Positions 25,696 through 33,985 of a stretch of DNA of 64,000 nucleotides are shown piece after piece. Every line of letters begins with the position of its first letter. Position 1 is the stretch's first letter. The position numbers and the translations under genes are program-made. The stretch is from UBA1081 sp045535305 (GTDB lineage Bacteria > Bacillota > Clostridia > Oscillospirales > Acutalibacteraceae). The DNA lies in assembly GCA_045535305.1 (NCBI GenBank), contig JAZSLJ010000069.1, positions 1 through 64,000 on the forward strand. The letters run 5' to 3'. The notes beneath the pieces were generated by a model. It was not told the origin of the DNA. It worked only from the letters and a program-made list of their open reading frames with translations, and ran no database searches.

Positions 25696-27561
25696 TTATC
25701 TGTTTCTTTTTCTCTTCGGATTATTTTTAGTAAAATCTTTTTTGAATGAGGTCTGTTTTGCAGGTTTTTCGAGTGCAACAAGGCAGTTGGGTCCTGTTCC
25801 GATAAGGTCGTATCTGCCCGCCTTTTTTAATGCGGAGATAACGAGCTTTTTGTTTTCGGGGCGGAAATACTGCAATAACGCTCTCTGTTCCGCCTTTTCC
25901 TGGGGAGTTCTGGGCACATAGACCTTTTCCATAGTGTAAGGGTCAAGTCCCGTATAGAACATACAGGTTGAAACTGTACCGGGAGTTGGGTAAAAATCCT
26001 GCACCTGTTCGGGGTGAAGTCCCTCTTTTTTGAGGAATCTTGCAAGCTCTATGGCATCCTCAACTGTACTGCCGGGGTGTGAGGACATAAGATAAGGCAC
26101 AAGGTACTGATTTTTGTTTGCTTTTTTATTAAGCTCATAGTAACGCTTTTTGAATCGGTTATAAACCTCAATAGGCGGTTTGCCCATTCTTTTAAGCACA
26201 TTTGAAGAACAATGCTCGGGTGCAACCTTGAGCTGACCGCTGATGTGATGCTCCACAAGCTCCTTGAAGAATGTTTCGTCCTTGTCTGCAATAAGGTAGT
26301 CAAAACGTATACCTGAACGGATAAACACCTTTTTGATTTTCGGTAACGCTCTGAGCTTGCGTAAAAGACTTAAATAGTCGCTGTGGTCAACCTTTACTGC
26401 AGGGCAAACCGACGGTGCAAGGCATTTTTTATCTGCACAGAGACCTCTTTTGAGCTGTGCTTCGCAAGAGGGTGCGCGGAAATTGGCGGTAGGGCCGCCC
26501 ACATCGTGAATATAGCCTTTAAAATCGTCCATTTCGGTGATTTTTTTAGCTTCTTCAATAACCGATTCGTGGCTTCTGCAGCTTATCTGTCTGCCCTGAT
26601 GATATGCAAGTGAGCAGAAATTACAGGCTCCGTAGCATCCTCTGTTATGAATAATGGAAAATTTGACTTCTTCAATACCCGGTACACCGCCCAATGCCTC
26701 GTATGAGGGATGATAGGTTCTCATAAAGGGGAGTGCATATACCTCGTCCATTTCCTCGGTTGTAAGTGGCTGCATAGGGGGATTCTGCACAACAATGGTG
26801 TCGCCGTGGCGCTGAATTACGGTTTTTCCTCTTACCGCATCATGCTCTTCCTGCTGAATACGGCAGGATTTTGCATATTGCTTTCTGCCCTCGTCAGTGT
26901 TTGCGGAAACTGCCTCAAAGCTCGGACATTCCTTTACGGGCATAGGCTTGTAATCGCGGGTTTTAACGCAGTAGCAGGTGCCTTTTATGTCTGTAAGTGC
27001 GTGTATATCCTCGCCGTTTTTCAGCCTGTCAGCAATCTGTACAATGTGCTTTTCACCCATACCGTACATAAGCAAATCAGCCGTGGAATCAACGAGAATT
27101 GAAGGTCTTACCTTATCATCCCAATAATCGTAATGGGCAAAGCGGCGCAGCGATGCTTCAAGACCGCCTATTGCAACAGGCACATCACCGTAAATTCTTC
27201 TTATGTTTTTGCAGTATACAATTACGGCTCTGTCAGGTCTTGCACCTGATTTTCCGCCTGCTGTGTAAGCGTCGTCGCTTCTGGGCTTTTTTGCGGCGGT
27301 GTAGTGGGCAACCATTGAGTCAATATTGCCGCCGTTTACAAGAAATCCGTATCTCGGTTTGCCGAATCGGGTGTAATCCGCATCATTTTTAGGCTGAGGA
27401 AGAATACATACGCGGTAGCCTGCATTTTCGAGTACGCGGGATATTATAGCTGTGCCGAATGAGGGGTGGTCAACGTATGCATCACCTGTAACAAGCACAA
27501 AATCAGCATAGTACCAGTCGCGCTCCGTCATTTCTTCTTTTGTTATGGGCAAAAAAGGCAT
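25696..27561 (-). CDS. YgiQ family radical SAM protein
   Basis: A 621-residue protein of the YgiQ family. The N-terminal B12-binding-like half contains MERDWYYAD-type motifs (EEMTERDWYYADFVLVTGD) and IGGLEASLRRFAHYDYW. The radical SAM cluster is NRGCYGACNFCS (CxxxCxxC, near residue 310). A cysteine-rich insertion (CADKKCLAPSVCPA) follows, then the APEHCSSNVLKRMGKP segment, and a basic tail (FTKNNPKRKRNR) ends the protein. The family is widespread but its reaction is unknown. The start is supported by AAGGAGC 7 bp upstream. It stands alone on its strand. Confidence 0.92.
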   Translation of the reverse strand: MPFLPITKEEMTERDWYYADFVLVTGDAYVDHPSFGTAIISRVLENAGYRVCILPQPKNDADYTRFGKPRYGFLVNGGNIDSMVAHYTAAKKPRSDDAYTAGGKSGARPDRAVIVYCKNIRRIYGDVPVAIGGLEASLRRFAHYDYWDDKVRPSILVDSTADLLMYGMGEKHIVQIADRLKNGEDIHALTDIKGTCYCVKTRDYKPMPVKECPSFEAVSANTDEGRKQYAKSCRIQQEEHDAVRGKTVIQRHGDTIVVQNPPMQPLTTEEMDEVYALPFMRTYHPSYEALGGVPGIEEVKFSIIHNRGCYGACNFCSLAYHQGRQISCRSHESVIEEAKKITEMDDFKGYIHDVGGPTANFRAPSCEAQLKRGLCADKKCLAPSVCPAVKVDHSDYLSLLRKLRALPKIKKVFIRSGIRFDYLIADKDETFFKELVEHHISGQLKVAPEHCSSNVLKRMGKPPIEVYNRFKKRYYELNKKANKNQYLVPYLMSSHPGSTVEDAIELARFLKKEGLHPEQVQDFYPTPGTVSTCMFYTGLDPYTMEKVYVPRTPQEKAEQRALLQYFRPENKKLVISALKKAGRYDLIGTGPNCLVALEKPAKQTSFKKDFTKNNPKRKRNR

Positions 27562-27653
27562 ATTTAAGCTCCTTGTAAATTATAATTAAATGTGTTTACA
27601 TATAAAATCTGCAAAGGTGGGGGATGTGTTTTGCATTCTTTTATTATAAAAGA

Positions 27654-27672
27654 CATCTCTGTTACTGAGATG
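27654..27672 (-). terminator. Weak terminator of the DtxR-type gene
   Basis: The stem CATCTC/GAGATG with a 7-nt loop is followed by TTTTAT on the minus strand. The stem begins inside the last codons of the gene. Confidence 0.5.
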
Positions 27673-28036
27673 CCTTATCTGAAAGATGTTTTTTAAGAGC
27701 GTTGAAGGATTCTTCGCTTATAACATGCTCAATACGGCAAGCATCGTCGGCTGCTGTTGCTTCGTCAACACCCAGAGAAGTAAGAATTTTTGTAAGAATG
27801 TGATGACGCTCGTATATTTTTTCTGCCAATTCAAGACCTGCATCGGTAAGTGTGAGATGCCCGTCGTTATTAACTGAAACGTAGCCGCCCTGTTTGAGTA
27901 TGCTCATAGCTCTGCTTACGCTGGGCTTTGAGTAACCCATGTAGTCGCATACGTCAATGGAGCGCACAGTATCACTTTTTTTAGACAGTATATATATTGT
28001 TTCAAGGTACATTTCGCCTGATTCGTGAATATTCAT
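27662..28036 (-). CDS. DtxR/MntR-family metal-dependent repressor
   Basis: A 124-residue winged-helix regulator: residues about 1-60 form the DNA-binding domain (SIDVCDYMGYSKPSVSRAMSIL is the recognition helix region) and 60-124 the metal-binding dimerisation domain (ERHHILTKIL, CRIEHVISEE). It lacks the SH3-like third domain, as MntR does. The metal could be iron or manganese. It is divergent from feoA-feoB, and two palindromes lie at the feo promoter, so it is the obvious candidate repressor of iron uptake. The start has AGGAGGTAC upstream. Confidence 0.9.
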   Translation of the reverse strand: MNIHESGEMYLETIYILSKKSDTVRSIDVCDYMGYSKPSVSRAMSILKQGGYVSVNNDGHLTLTDAGLELAEKIYERHHILTKILTSLGVDEATAADDACRIEHVISEESFNALKKHLSDKASQ

Positions 28037-28065
28037 ATACAGTACCTCCTTGAACTATTTATATA

Positions 28066-28094
28066 AGCATATCATAGATGCATAAAAAAATCAA
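28066..28094 (-). promoter_or_regulatory. Promoter of the DtxR-type gene
   Basis: The minus strand carries TTGATT (28094-28089) and TATGCT (28071-28066), separated by 17 bp, 29 bp before the start codon. Confidence 0.6.
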
Positions 28095-28139
28095 GGTTAT
28101 AACTCATTCGCAAAAAAAGGAAAAATTGATAAAAAAGTG

Positions 28140-28168
28140 TTGACAAATACAAATAAAGTGATTATAAT
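28140..28168 (+). promoter_or_regulatory. Consensus promoter of the feo operon
   Basis: A perfect TTGACA (28140-28145), 17-bp spacer and perfect TATAAT (28163-28168). Such a strong promoter would need a repressor, matching the operators just downstream. Confidence 0.9.
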
Positions 28169-28175
28169 GATTATA

Positions 28176-28225
28176 GTTAGCAGGTGCTAACTCATTGTTT
28201 TGATGTACAGTTAGTCATTGCTAAT
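28176..28225. promoter_or_regulatory. Two DtxR-type operators in the feo leader
   Basis: GTTAGCAGGTGCTAAC (28176-28191) is a perfect 7+7 palindrome at the expected transcription start. GTTAGTCATTGCTAAT (28210-28225) is a related, less perfect site 34 bp on. Both fit the TTAG-N6-CTAA core known for DtxR/IdeR operators. Confidence 0.8.
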
Positions 28226-28253
28226 CAAAAAAATTATAAGAGGAGAGGTTATT

Positions 28254-28475
28254 TTGAAAACTCTCAGAGATGCAAAGATTGGTCAGACCGTAAAAATCGT
28301 AAAGATTCACGGTGAGGGTGCAATCAAGCGCAGAATTATGGATATGGGTCTTACAAAGGGTATTGATATTCACGTGCTTAAAGCCGCACCCCTTGGCGAC
28401 CCTATCGAGGTTACTGTCCGCGGATATCAGCTTTATATACGCAAGGCTGACGCGGAAATGGTTGAGGTTGAATAA
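28254..28475 (+). CDS. feoA: Ferrous iron transport protein A
   Basis: A 73-residue SH3-like FeoA that helps FeoB in Fe(II) uptake at the cytoplasmic face. It has LRDAKIGQTVKIVKI, the family-typical RRIMDMGLTKGIDIHVLKAAPLGDP and VRGYQLYIRKADAEMVEVE. The start is a TTG at 28254 with AGGAGAGG 6 bp upstream. A longer frame from 28218 overlaps the second operator and is rejected. It is followed 47 bp later by feoB. Confidence 0.93.
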   Translation: MKTLRDAKIGQTVKIVKIHGEGAIKRRIMDMGLTKGIDIHVLKAAPLGDPIEVTVRGYQLYIRKADAEMVEVE

Positions 28476-28522
28476 TCTGAATTTGGTTGCTTCTTGCACA
28501 CAGAAAGGTATGGTCATAAGAA

Positions 28523-30685
28523 ATGGCGATAAAAATTGCGCTCGCAGGCAATCCCAACTGCGGCAAAACAACTATTTTTAATATTCTTACCGGTGCAAAT
28601 CAGTATGTGGGCAACTGGCCCGGCGTTACCGTTGAGAAAAAAGAGGGTAAGTTAAAGAAGAATAACGACGTTATAATAACAGACCTTCCGGGTATTTATT
28701 CTCTTGCACCCTATACTCCCGAGGAGATTGTTGCAAGAGATTACCTTGTAAATGAAAGCCCCGATGCGATTCTTAACATTGTTGACGGCACAAATCTTGA
28801 AAGAAATTTGTATCTTACAACTCAGCTTACAGAGCTTGGTATTCCTGTTGTAATTGCAGTGAATATGATGGATATCGTAAGAAAAAACGGCGATGTTATT
28901 GATTTTGAGATGCTGAGTAAAGCTATCGGCTGTAAAGTTATAGAAATATCGGCGCTTAAGGGTGAAGGCGTTGCAGAGGCCGCAGATATGGCAGTTGAAG
29001 CGGCAAAATCAGGCAGAAGAGTGCCTAAGCACATCTTCTCAGGTACTGTTGAACACGCAATAGCTCATATTGAAGAAGCGGCTGTTCACGGTATGGATGA
29101 GGACAGACAGCGCTGGTACGCAGTAAAGATTTTTGAAAGAGACCCAAGAGTCCTTGAAAAACTGAACATAGATAAAAACACTCTTGCTCATATCGAAATG
29201 GACATTACAATGGTAGAGCTGGAGCTTGAAGACGATGCAGAGAGTATAATTATAAACGAGCGTTACGTTTATGTAACGGGAATTACGCAGAAATGCTATA
29301 AAAAGAAGCGTAAGCACAGCCTTTCAATTTCGGGTAAGATAGACAAAATTGTAACAAACCGTTTTCTTGCTTTGCCCGTATTCGCCTGTATAATGTTCCT
29401 TGTTTATTACATTTCAATCGGTTCCATAGGCGACTGGACAGTAGGCTTTATGAACGATACTCTTTTCGGTGAATGGATAATACCCGCAGTAACAACAGGT
29501 CTTGAAACAATCGGCTGTGCAGATTGGCTTATAAGCCTTGTTGCAGACGGAATTATAGGCGGTATGGGTGCAGTTCTCGGCTTTGTGCCTCAGCTTATGA
29601 TACTTTTCTTCTTGCTTGCTATACTTGAGGATTGCGGATATATGTCCCGAGTTGCGTTTATTCTTGATAAGATTTTCCGCAAATTCGGTCTTTCGGGTAA
29701 GAGCTTTATTCCGTTGCTCGTTGCAACAGGTTGCGGTGTTCCGGGTGTTATGGCATCAAGAACCATTGAGCAGGAAAGAGACCGCAGAATGACTATTATG
29801 ACAACCTGCTTTATTCCCTGCGGTGCAAAAGTACCCATTATTTCAATGATTGCAGGCGCACTTTTCGGCGGCAGTCCGCTTATTGCCACATCTGCATATT
29901 TTATAGGAATTGCGGCTGTTGTTGTAACGGGTATAATGCTTAAAAAAACAAAACCCTTTGCAGGTGAAGCAGCTCCCTTTGTTATGGAGTTGCCCGCATA
30001 TCACGCTCCCGTACCCAGAAATATTCTCAAAACCACTTGGGACAGAGGCTGGTCTTTTGTTAAGCGTGCAGGTACGGTTATCGTTGCGGCAAGCATTGTT
30101 ATATGGATTCTTAATTCACTCTCATTTGAAGGTGGATTCCATTACATAACGGAAGAAACAGGCGGTGCATCAATTCTTAAGGTCATAGGCAGTGCAATCG
30201 CAGTTATCTTTAAACCTCTCGGCTTCGGCTCGTGGCAGGCGGCAGTTGCAACGATTCTCGGTCTGCTTGCAAAAGAGGAGGTTGCCGGCGTTTTCGGCTC
30301 ACTTTCTTCAATGGGTGCAGGCACATTGGAAGGGGCGGAATTGGGCAATTCACAGGCACTTTCACTTATCGGACTTGAAATTTTCGGCAACAACAAGCTT
30401 GCAGGCTTTTCGTTTATGATATTCAACCTTCTTTGCGCTCCCTGCTTCGGTGCTATGGGTGCAATCAGAAGAGAAATGAACGATTGGAAATGGACTGCTT
30501 TTGCAATAGGCTATATGTGCGTGTTTGCTTATGCAATATCGTTTATGGTGTTCCAGCTCGGTACATATTTTACAGGCGGAAGAAATATCGTCGGTGCAAT
30601 AATCGCGGTGATATTGTTTGCTTTTATGGGATATATGCTTGTGCGAAGAAATCCTTACAACGATAATAAACTCACAAAAAAATAA
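28523..30685 (+). CDS. feoB: Ferrous iron transporter B
   Basis: A 720-residue Fe(II) transporter. The N-terminal G domain has GNPNCGKTT (residues 8-16), the switch region NWPGVTVEKKEG, DLPGIYSLAPYTPEE and NMMD. A helical GDI-like linker precedes the membrane part, which contains the two Gate motifs (LVATGCGVPGVMASRT and the later FNLLCAPCFGAMGAI). Everything looks intact, length is typical for Clostridia, and it is cotranscribed with feoA and the small gene behind it. Regulated by the palindromes described upstream. Confidence 0.96.
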   Translation: MAIKIALAGNPNCGKTTIFNILTGANQYVGNWPGVTVEKKEGKLKKNNDVIITDLPGIYSLAPYTPEEIVARDYLVNESPDAILNIVDGTNLERNLYLTTQLTELGIPVVIAVNMMDIVRKNGDVIDFEMLSKAIGCKVIEISALKGEGVAEAADMAVEAAKSGRRVPKHIFSGTVEHAIAHIEEAAVHGMDEDRQRWYAVKIFERDPRVLEKLNIDKNTLAHIEMDITMVELELEDDAESIIINERYVYVTGITQKCYKKKRKHSLSISGKIDKIVTNRFLALPVFACIMFLVYYISIGSIGDWTVGFMNDTLFGEWIIPAVTTGLETIGCADWLISLVADGIIGGMGAVLGFVPQLMILFFLLAILEDCGYMSRVAFILDKIFRKFGLSGKSFIPLLVATGCGVPGVMASRTIEQERDRRMTIMTTCFIPCGAKVPIISMIAGALFGGSPLIATSAYFIGIAAVVVTGIMLKKTKPFAGEAAPFVMELPAYHAPVPRNILKTTWDRGWSFVKRAGTVIVAASIVIWILNSLSFEGGFHYITEETGGASILKVIGSAIAVIFKPLGFGSWQAAVATILGLLAKEEVAGVFGSLSSMGAGTLEGAELGNSQALSLIGLEIFGNNKLAGFSFMIFNLLCAPCFGAMGAIRREMNDWKWTAFAIGYMCVFAYAISFMVFQLGTYFTGGRNIVGAIIAVILFAFMGYMLVRRNPYNDNKLTKK

Positions 30686-30695
30686 AGGTGAAATT

Positions 30696-30857
30696 ATGGA
30701 ATTGAATTTACCTACAATCATAGTTGCGTTGATTGTTGCTGCGGTGTTTGTTGCAATAATCGCAGTCAGTATACGCAATAAGAAAAAAGGCAAAAGCTCC
30801 TGTTCCGGCAGCTGTTCAGCATGTGCAATGAGTGAGTATTGCCACAAAAATAAATAA
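30696..30857 (+). CDS. FeoB-associated Cys-rich membrane protein
   Basis: A 53-residue protein with one membrane helix (about residues 7-26) and a cytoplasmic tail with KSSCSGSCSACAMSEYCH. This is the typical pattern of FeoB-associated Cys-rich proteins that end feo operons in Firmicutes (sometimes compared with FeoC). Its ATG at 30696 has AAAGGTG 7 bp upstream and it starts 10 bp after feoB. The cysteines may bind Fe(II) or a cluster, which is inference. Confidence 0.88.
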   Translation: MELNLPTIIVALIVAAVFVAIIAVSIRNKKKGKSSCSGSCSACAMSEYCHKNK

Positions 30858-30859
30858 TA

Positions 30860-30892
30860 AAAATGGCTATCCTTAATGGATAGCCATTTTTT
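30860..30892 (+). terminator. Terminator of the feo operon
   Basis: A perfect 13-bp stem (AAAATGGCTATCC arms) with a 5-nt loop and a T-rich end. Confidence 0.9.
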
Positions 30893-30894
30893 AA

Positions 30895-31032
30895 TGAGCA
30901 ATGAGCAGGGAACAATGAGCAATTAAGGAAGCCCTGCGGGCTTGAATTATATAAAATTGGGTTAAAGGGCAAAGCCCTTTCCTTTATTGTACATTATACA
31001 TTGTACATTGTTAATTGGCTAAATTATTGTTA
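30895..31032 (-). repeat. Third, chimeric copy of the 135-bp element
   Basis: The right half (central hairpin AAAGGGCAAAGCCCTTT, tandem ATTGTACATT units, TAAATTATTGTT end) matches copies 1 and 2. The left half is different and uses AATGAGCA tandem units and a second hairpin (AGCCCTGCGGGCTT). The end overlaps the stop codon of the aldo/keto reductase. Confidence 0.7.
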
Positions 31033-32136
31033 AATCTTTTCCTTGATTTCTTTCATAATAGCCGTTATGTCAATATTCTGCGGACAATGGTTTTTGCATA
31101 AGCCGCATTCCACGCAATCAACAGGCTTACCTGCTGATTCAATGTCGTTTGTTTTTTTGAGTCTTCCGCCGCCGCCGTAAACCTTGTAATCGTTATAAAT
31201 TGAAAGCACTGTAGGTATATCAATCTGAGCAGGGCAGTCATCACAGCAGTAACGGCAGGCTGTGCAGGGTACGCTAAGATTCTTTTTGAACACCTCGCAA
31301 GCGGTCATAAGTGTTTGCATATCTTCATCATTAAGTCCGTTTCCGTCAGAGAATGTGTTAAGGTTATCGTTAAGCTGTTCAAGATTTGACATACCGCTTA
31401 AAACAACCTTTACCATAGGCAGACTCTTGACGAATCTGAAAGCCCAGGCGGGAATACTCCAATCGGGATGTGCTGTTTTAAGGATTTTTTCCGCTTCTTC
31501 GGTGAGGGAAGCCAATTTTCCGCCGCGAACAGGCTCCATTACTATAACGGGAATATTTTTCCTTTCAAGCACCTCATATTCAGCCTTTGCGGAGCCGTAA
31601 TTCCAGTCAAACCAGTTTATCTGAAGCTGTGCAAAGTCCCAATCGTGATGTGAAGCAAATCTTTCAAGGGATTCAACGCTTGCGTGGGATGAAAAACCAA
31701 GATACTTGATTTTCCCTGCCTTTTTCTGCTCAAGAAAATACTCAATACAGCCGCAGTTTAAGTATTTATCGATATTTTCATCGGTAACGCAGTGAATAAG
31801 ATAAAAGTCAATGTAATCTGTTTTGAGCTTTTTAAGCTGTTCTTCAAACATAGCCTTGTAGTCTTCTTTTGCAAAAATAGAGAATTTTGTGGCAAGATAA
31901 TAGCTTTCGCGGGGGTGCTTTGACATAGCTTCGCCCACAAAAGCCTCCGATTCGCCGCCGTGATAAACATAAGCAGTGTCGTAATAATTAATACCGCCCG
32001 CCATAGCATCGTCTATGATTTGCTGAGCTTCCTGTCTGTCAATGGGATTGCCCTCAACGTCTTTTTTAACGGGCAGACGCATATTTCCCATACCCAATGC
32101 AGAAAGCTTTAAATTTTCGAATGAATTGTAAAACAT
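31030..32136 (-). CDS. Aldo/keto reductase with C-terminal 4Fe-4S domain
   Basis: A 368-residue protein. Residues 1-280 form the aldo/keto reductase barrel (YYDTAYVYHGGES carries the catalytic tyrosine, LATKF the lysine, YLIHCV the histidine). The last 80 residues carry two ferredoxin-like cysteine clusters, CTACRYCCDDCP near 290 and CVECGLCKNHCP near 340. This fusion is frequent in anaerobes; the physiological carbonyl substrate and electron donor are not known. It is monocistronic, with a minus-strand start near GAGGGAT. Confidence 0.9.
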   Translation of the reverse strand: MFYNSFENLKLSALGMGNMRLPVKKDVEGNPIDRQEAQQIIDDAMAGGINYYDTAYVYHGGESEAFVGEAMSKHPRESYYLATKFSIFAKEDYKAMFEEQLKKLKTDYIDFYLIHCVTDENIDKYLNCGCIEYFLEQKKAGKIKYLGFSSHASVESLERFASHHDWDFAQLQINWFDWNYGSAKAEYEVLERKNIPVIVMEPVRGGKLASLTEEAEKILKTAHPDWSIPAWAFRFVKSLPMVKVVLSGMSNLEQLNDNLNTFSDGNGLNDEDMQTLMTACEVFKKNLSVPCTACRYCCDDCPAQIDIPTVLSIYNDYKVYGGGGRLKKTNDIESAGKPVDCVECGLCKNHCPQNIDITAIMKEIKEKI

Positions 32137-32209
32137 AATAATCCCTCATTTTTACGGTGATTGAGTCTGTTGATATTGTAGCACATCTATATGTTCTGTT
32201 TCAATAATT

Positions 32210-32232
32210 AAAAATACTTGTTCAGTATTTTT
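32210..32232 (-). terminator. Terminator of the HTH-regulator gene
   Basis: A 9-bp A/T stem (AAAAATACT/AGTATTTTT) with a 5-nt loop, on the minus strand after the stop at 32252. Confidence 0.55.
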
Positions 32233-32251
32233 ACAAAAAATTTATATTGTT

Positions 32252-33370
32252 TTATTGCTCCTGAAGCTCTTTAACAAATTTTGAATACATCTTGCTTTTA
32301 TCTCCCAAGTCCGGAAAATAAAAATATCCGGGATTTTCCGAAACGCTTTTAAGTGCGGTAATAACTTCCATAACAGTGCGTTTGTCGATTTTGCCGTTTA
32401 TGCCTTTTGAGCTTATTGAAACTTCATCAACAGAGCACATCGTAACCTTGTTGAATTCGTAAGGATACTGCTCATAAAATGCTTTGACATATTCATTTGT
32501 TTGCAGCAATTCCTGCAGTTTATCATCAGACACTATTATATCAACGTTGCTGAGCTTTAAAAGACTACTGATGTAATTAAGATTTTCTCTTGCAATTTTC
32601 TTATCGGTAATTATAAATGATTGAATCTGCGGAAAAATCATATTGCCTCTGTAAGCGCTTAAAAGTGCACCTTGTCTGCAGAAAATTCTGTCCGTACTAT
32701 AATATTTAAAATAGTTATATGAAAATATGTACATCTCGTTGCCGTTGAGCTGATAAAAAACAATAAGAATCAAATCGTCCATAATAAGAACAGGTGTGCC
32801 ACTGAGATGCTTTTTGTATGTTGTGGAATCTTTTGCAGATGTGTCCTTAAAGTAACAGGACAGATTTAATTCTGCACAGGGAACATTGTTAGCGTCTTTA
32901 AATATTTTTAATTCAAAAGAATCAAGCTTATCTTTGTGCTGTGAGTTCAGACTGTAACCGTAAAATGTGCCGTAAAAATGTTCATCCGTTAATTTTGGCA
33001 ATACGGCATCCGCCATATTTCTTTTTGTTAACATATTGTTTTTTGCTTCTTCGATAATATCTTCAACGGGTCTTTCGCTGAAAATTACATCGTAAGGGTC
33101 TATGCTGTATCTGTGACAGAAGCTTATAACTACCTTTTCATTGCAGTTAAGATTTTTTTCGGGTTTTATGGTGTCTTTGAATGTCTGTTCTTTTACTCCT
33201 AACAGTTTCGCAACTGATGCTTGCGATATCTGTAAAGCTTCATCTGCATTTGATAATGCAGTATAGAGTGCAAGAAATCGTTTTTTAATTCTTATTTTTT
33301 CTTCTGCGTCTGTTTTTTGCGTGTCTTCTCTGTCAGCCTGTGTATAAAGTTTACGTTCTTCCTCTGTCAT
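32252..33370 (-). CDS. Helix-turn-helix protein of unknown family
   Basis: A 372-residue protein. Residues about 25-110 are helical and include ISQASVAKLLGVKEQTFKDTI, a credible helix-turn-helix; CHRYSIDPYDVIFSE resembles Xre-type ends. The remaining 250 residues are a mixed alpha/beta region I do not recognise, with FYGYSLNSQHKDKLDSFELKIF and a repeated LNGNEMYIFSYNYFKYYS style. Its own promoter carries a palindromic array, so it is probably an autoregulated transcription factor with a ligand- or protein-sensing C-terminus. The divergent targets would be the two tiny genes at 33564 and 33788. Confidence 0.6.
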   Translation of the reverse strand: MTEEERKLYTQADREDTQKTDAEEKIRIKKRFLALYTALSNADEALQISQASVAKLLGVKEQTFKDTIKPEKNLNCNEKVVISFCHRYSIDPYDVIFSERPVEDIIEEAKNNMLTKRNMADAVLPKLTDEHFYGTFYGYSLNSQHKDKLDSFELKIFKDANNVPCAELNLSCYFKDTSAKDSTTYKKHLSGTPVLIMDDLILIVFYQLNGNEMYIFSYNYFKYYSTDRIFCRQGALLSAYRGNMIFPQIQSFIITDKKIARENLNYISSLLKLSNVDIIVSDDKLQELLQTNEYVKAFYEQYPYEFNKVTMCSVDEVSISSKGINGKIDKRTVMEVITALKSVSENPGYFYFPDLGDKSKMYSKFVKELQEQ

Positions 33371-33390
33371 TGTTGATCACCTCAATCTGA

Positions 33391-33420
33391 ATAATAACAT
33401 AATATAATTATACTGTCAAC
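33391..33420 (-). promoter_or_regulatory. Promoter of the HTH gene
   Basis: The minus strand carries TTGACA (33420-33415) and TATTAT (33396-33391), separated by 18 bp, 21 bp before the ATG. The -35 box overlaps the first operator half-site. Confidence 0.65.
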
Positions 33421-33444
33421 GAAACTCGTTGATATATTAACGAG
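33416..33444. promoter_or_regulatory. Palindromic operator array between divergent genes
   Basis: There are three related half-sites: TCAACGA (33416-33422), TCGTTGA (33426-33432) and TTAACGA (33437-33443). The first two form a perfect 7+3+7 palindrome, and the second and third form the 20-bp near-palindrome CTCGTTGATATATTAACGAG. It sits over one promoter and just before the other. Confidence 0.7.
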
Positions 33445-33462
33445 AAAATGTGTGTAATTCCG

Positions 33463-33491
33463 TTTGCAAATTATTTTATATGTGATACAAT
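33463..33491 (+). promoter_or_regulatory. Promoter of the two small genes
   Basis: TTTGCA (33463-33468) and TACAAT (33486-33491) are separated by 17 bp, 72 bp before the first ATG. Confidence 0.55.
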
Positions 33492-33563
33492 AAAGGTGCA
33501 ACAGAAGATAAGCGCGCAGTATCTGACGTTATATTACTAAAACTATTTTAAGACGGTGATTAT

Positions 33564-33770
33564 ATGTATTATGACAGAGTAAGTAGCTTATACCCCCTTG
33601 AGGGTTCAATTTTTGATGACAGAAGAACAGTACAGGATGCTTTGTACGGTTCAGAATTATCCTTTGAAGAAAAAGAACAGCTTGTTGCAGCACATAATTG
33701 GCGACACTGTGATTTTATGACAACCGATACCTATATCAACGGTTGTAGGTATGATTATAATTTCAGATAA
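33564..33770 (+). CDS. Small acidic protein of unknown function
   Basis: A 68-residue protein with no recognised family. It has no signal or membrane segment and is rich in Tyr, Asp and Glu, with two cysteines near the end (WRHCDF and INGCRYDYNF). The ribosome binding site is weak (GACGGTGA), so the start is less certain. It is transcribed from the regulated divergent promoter and followed 17 bp later by a second tiny gene, so the two probably form an operon. Confidence 0.55.
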   Translation: MYYDRVSSLYPLEGSIFDDRRTVQDALYGSELSFEEKEQLVAAHNWRHCDFMTTDTYINGCRYDYNFR

Positions 33771-33787
33771 TAAAGGAGATTACGATT

Positions 33788-33916
33788 ATGAGTGATGGTT
33801 TTGATTGGGGCGATGCAGACCCTACCGCAGGCGGCGAACCGGGATTTGGCGGCTGGATTCTTCTTGCAATAATTTCTGTTGTTTTTGTTGCATTTATATT
33901 TTTAGGTAATATGTGA
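33788..33916 (+). CDS. 42-residue small membrane protein
   Basis: A strong AAAGGAG lies 9 bp before the ATG at 33788. The peptide begins with an acidic and glycine-rich stretch (MSDGFDWGDADPTAGGEPGF) and ends with one hydrophobic helix (WILLAIISVVFVAFIFLG). It is too short for homology by eye. The strong site and terminator just behind it support expression. It may be a regulatory or toxin-like membrane peptide, which is guesswork. Confidence 0.6.
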   Translation: MSDGFDWGDADPTAGGEPGFGGWILLAIISVVFVAFIFLGNM

Positions 33917-33949
33917 TATGTAGTGATTCTGATTACATTCGGATTGGAT

Positions 33950-33985
33950 AAAAAAGACAAGCTTTTTTTTAGCTTGTCTTTTTTT
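33950..33985 (+). terminator. Terminator of the small-gene operon
   Basis: A 14-bp stem (AAAAAAGACAAGCT arms) with a T7 loop and T-rich end. It immediately abuts the tRNA fragment on the opposite strand. Confidence 0.8.

Noticed and set aside
30362..30922. Antisense frame of 186 residues over the end of feoB
   Set aside because: It covers feoB, the small Cys-rich gene and the terminator hairpin, with no supporting signals.
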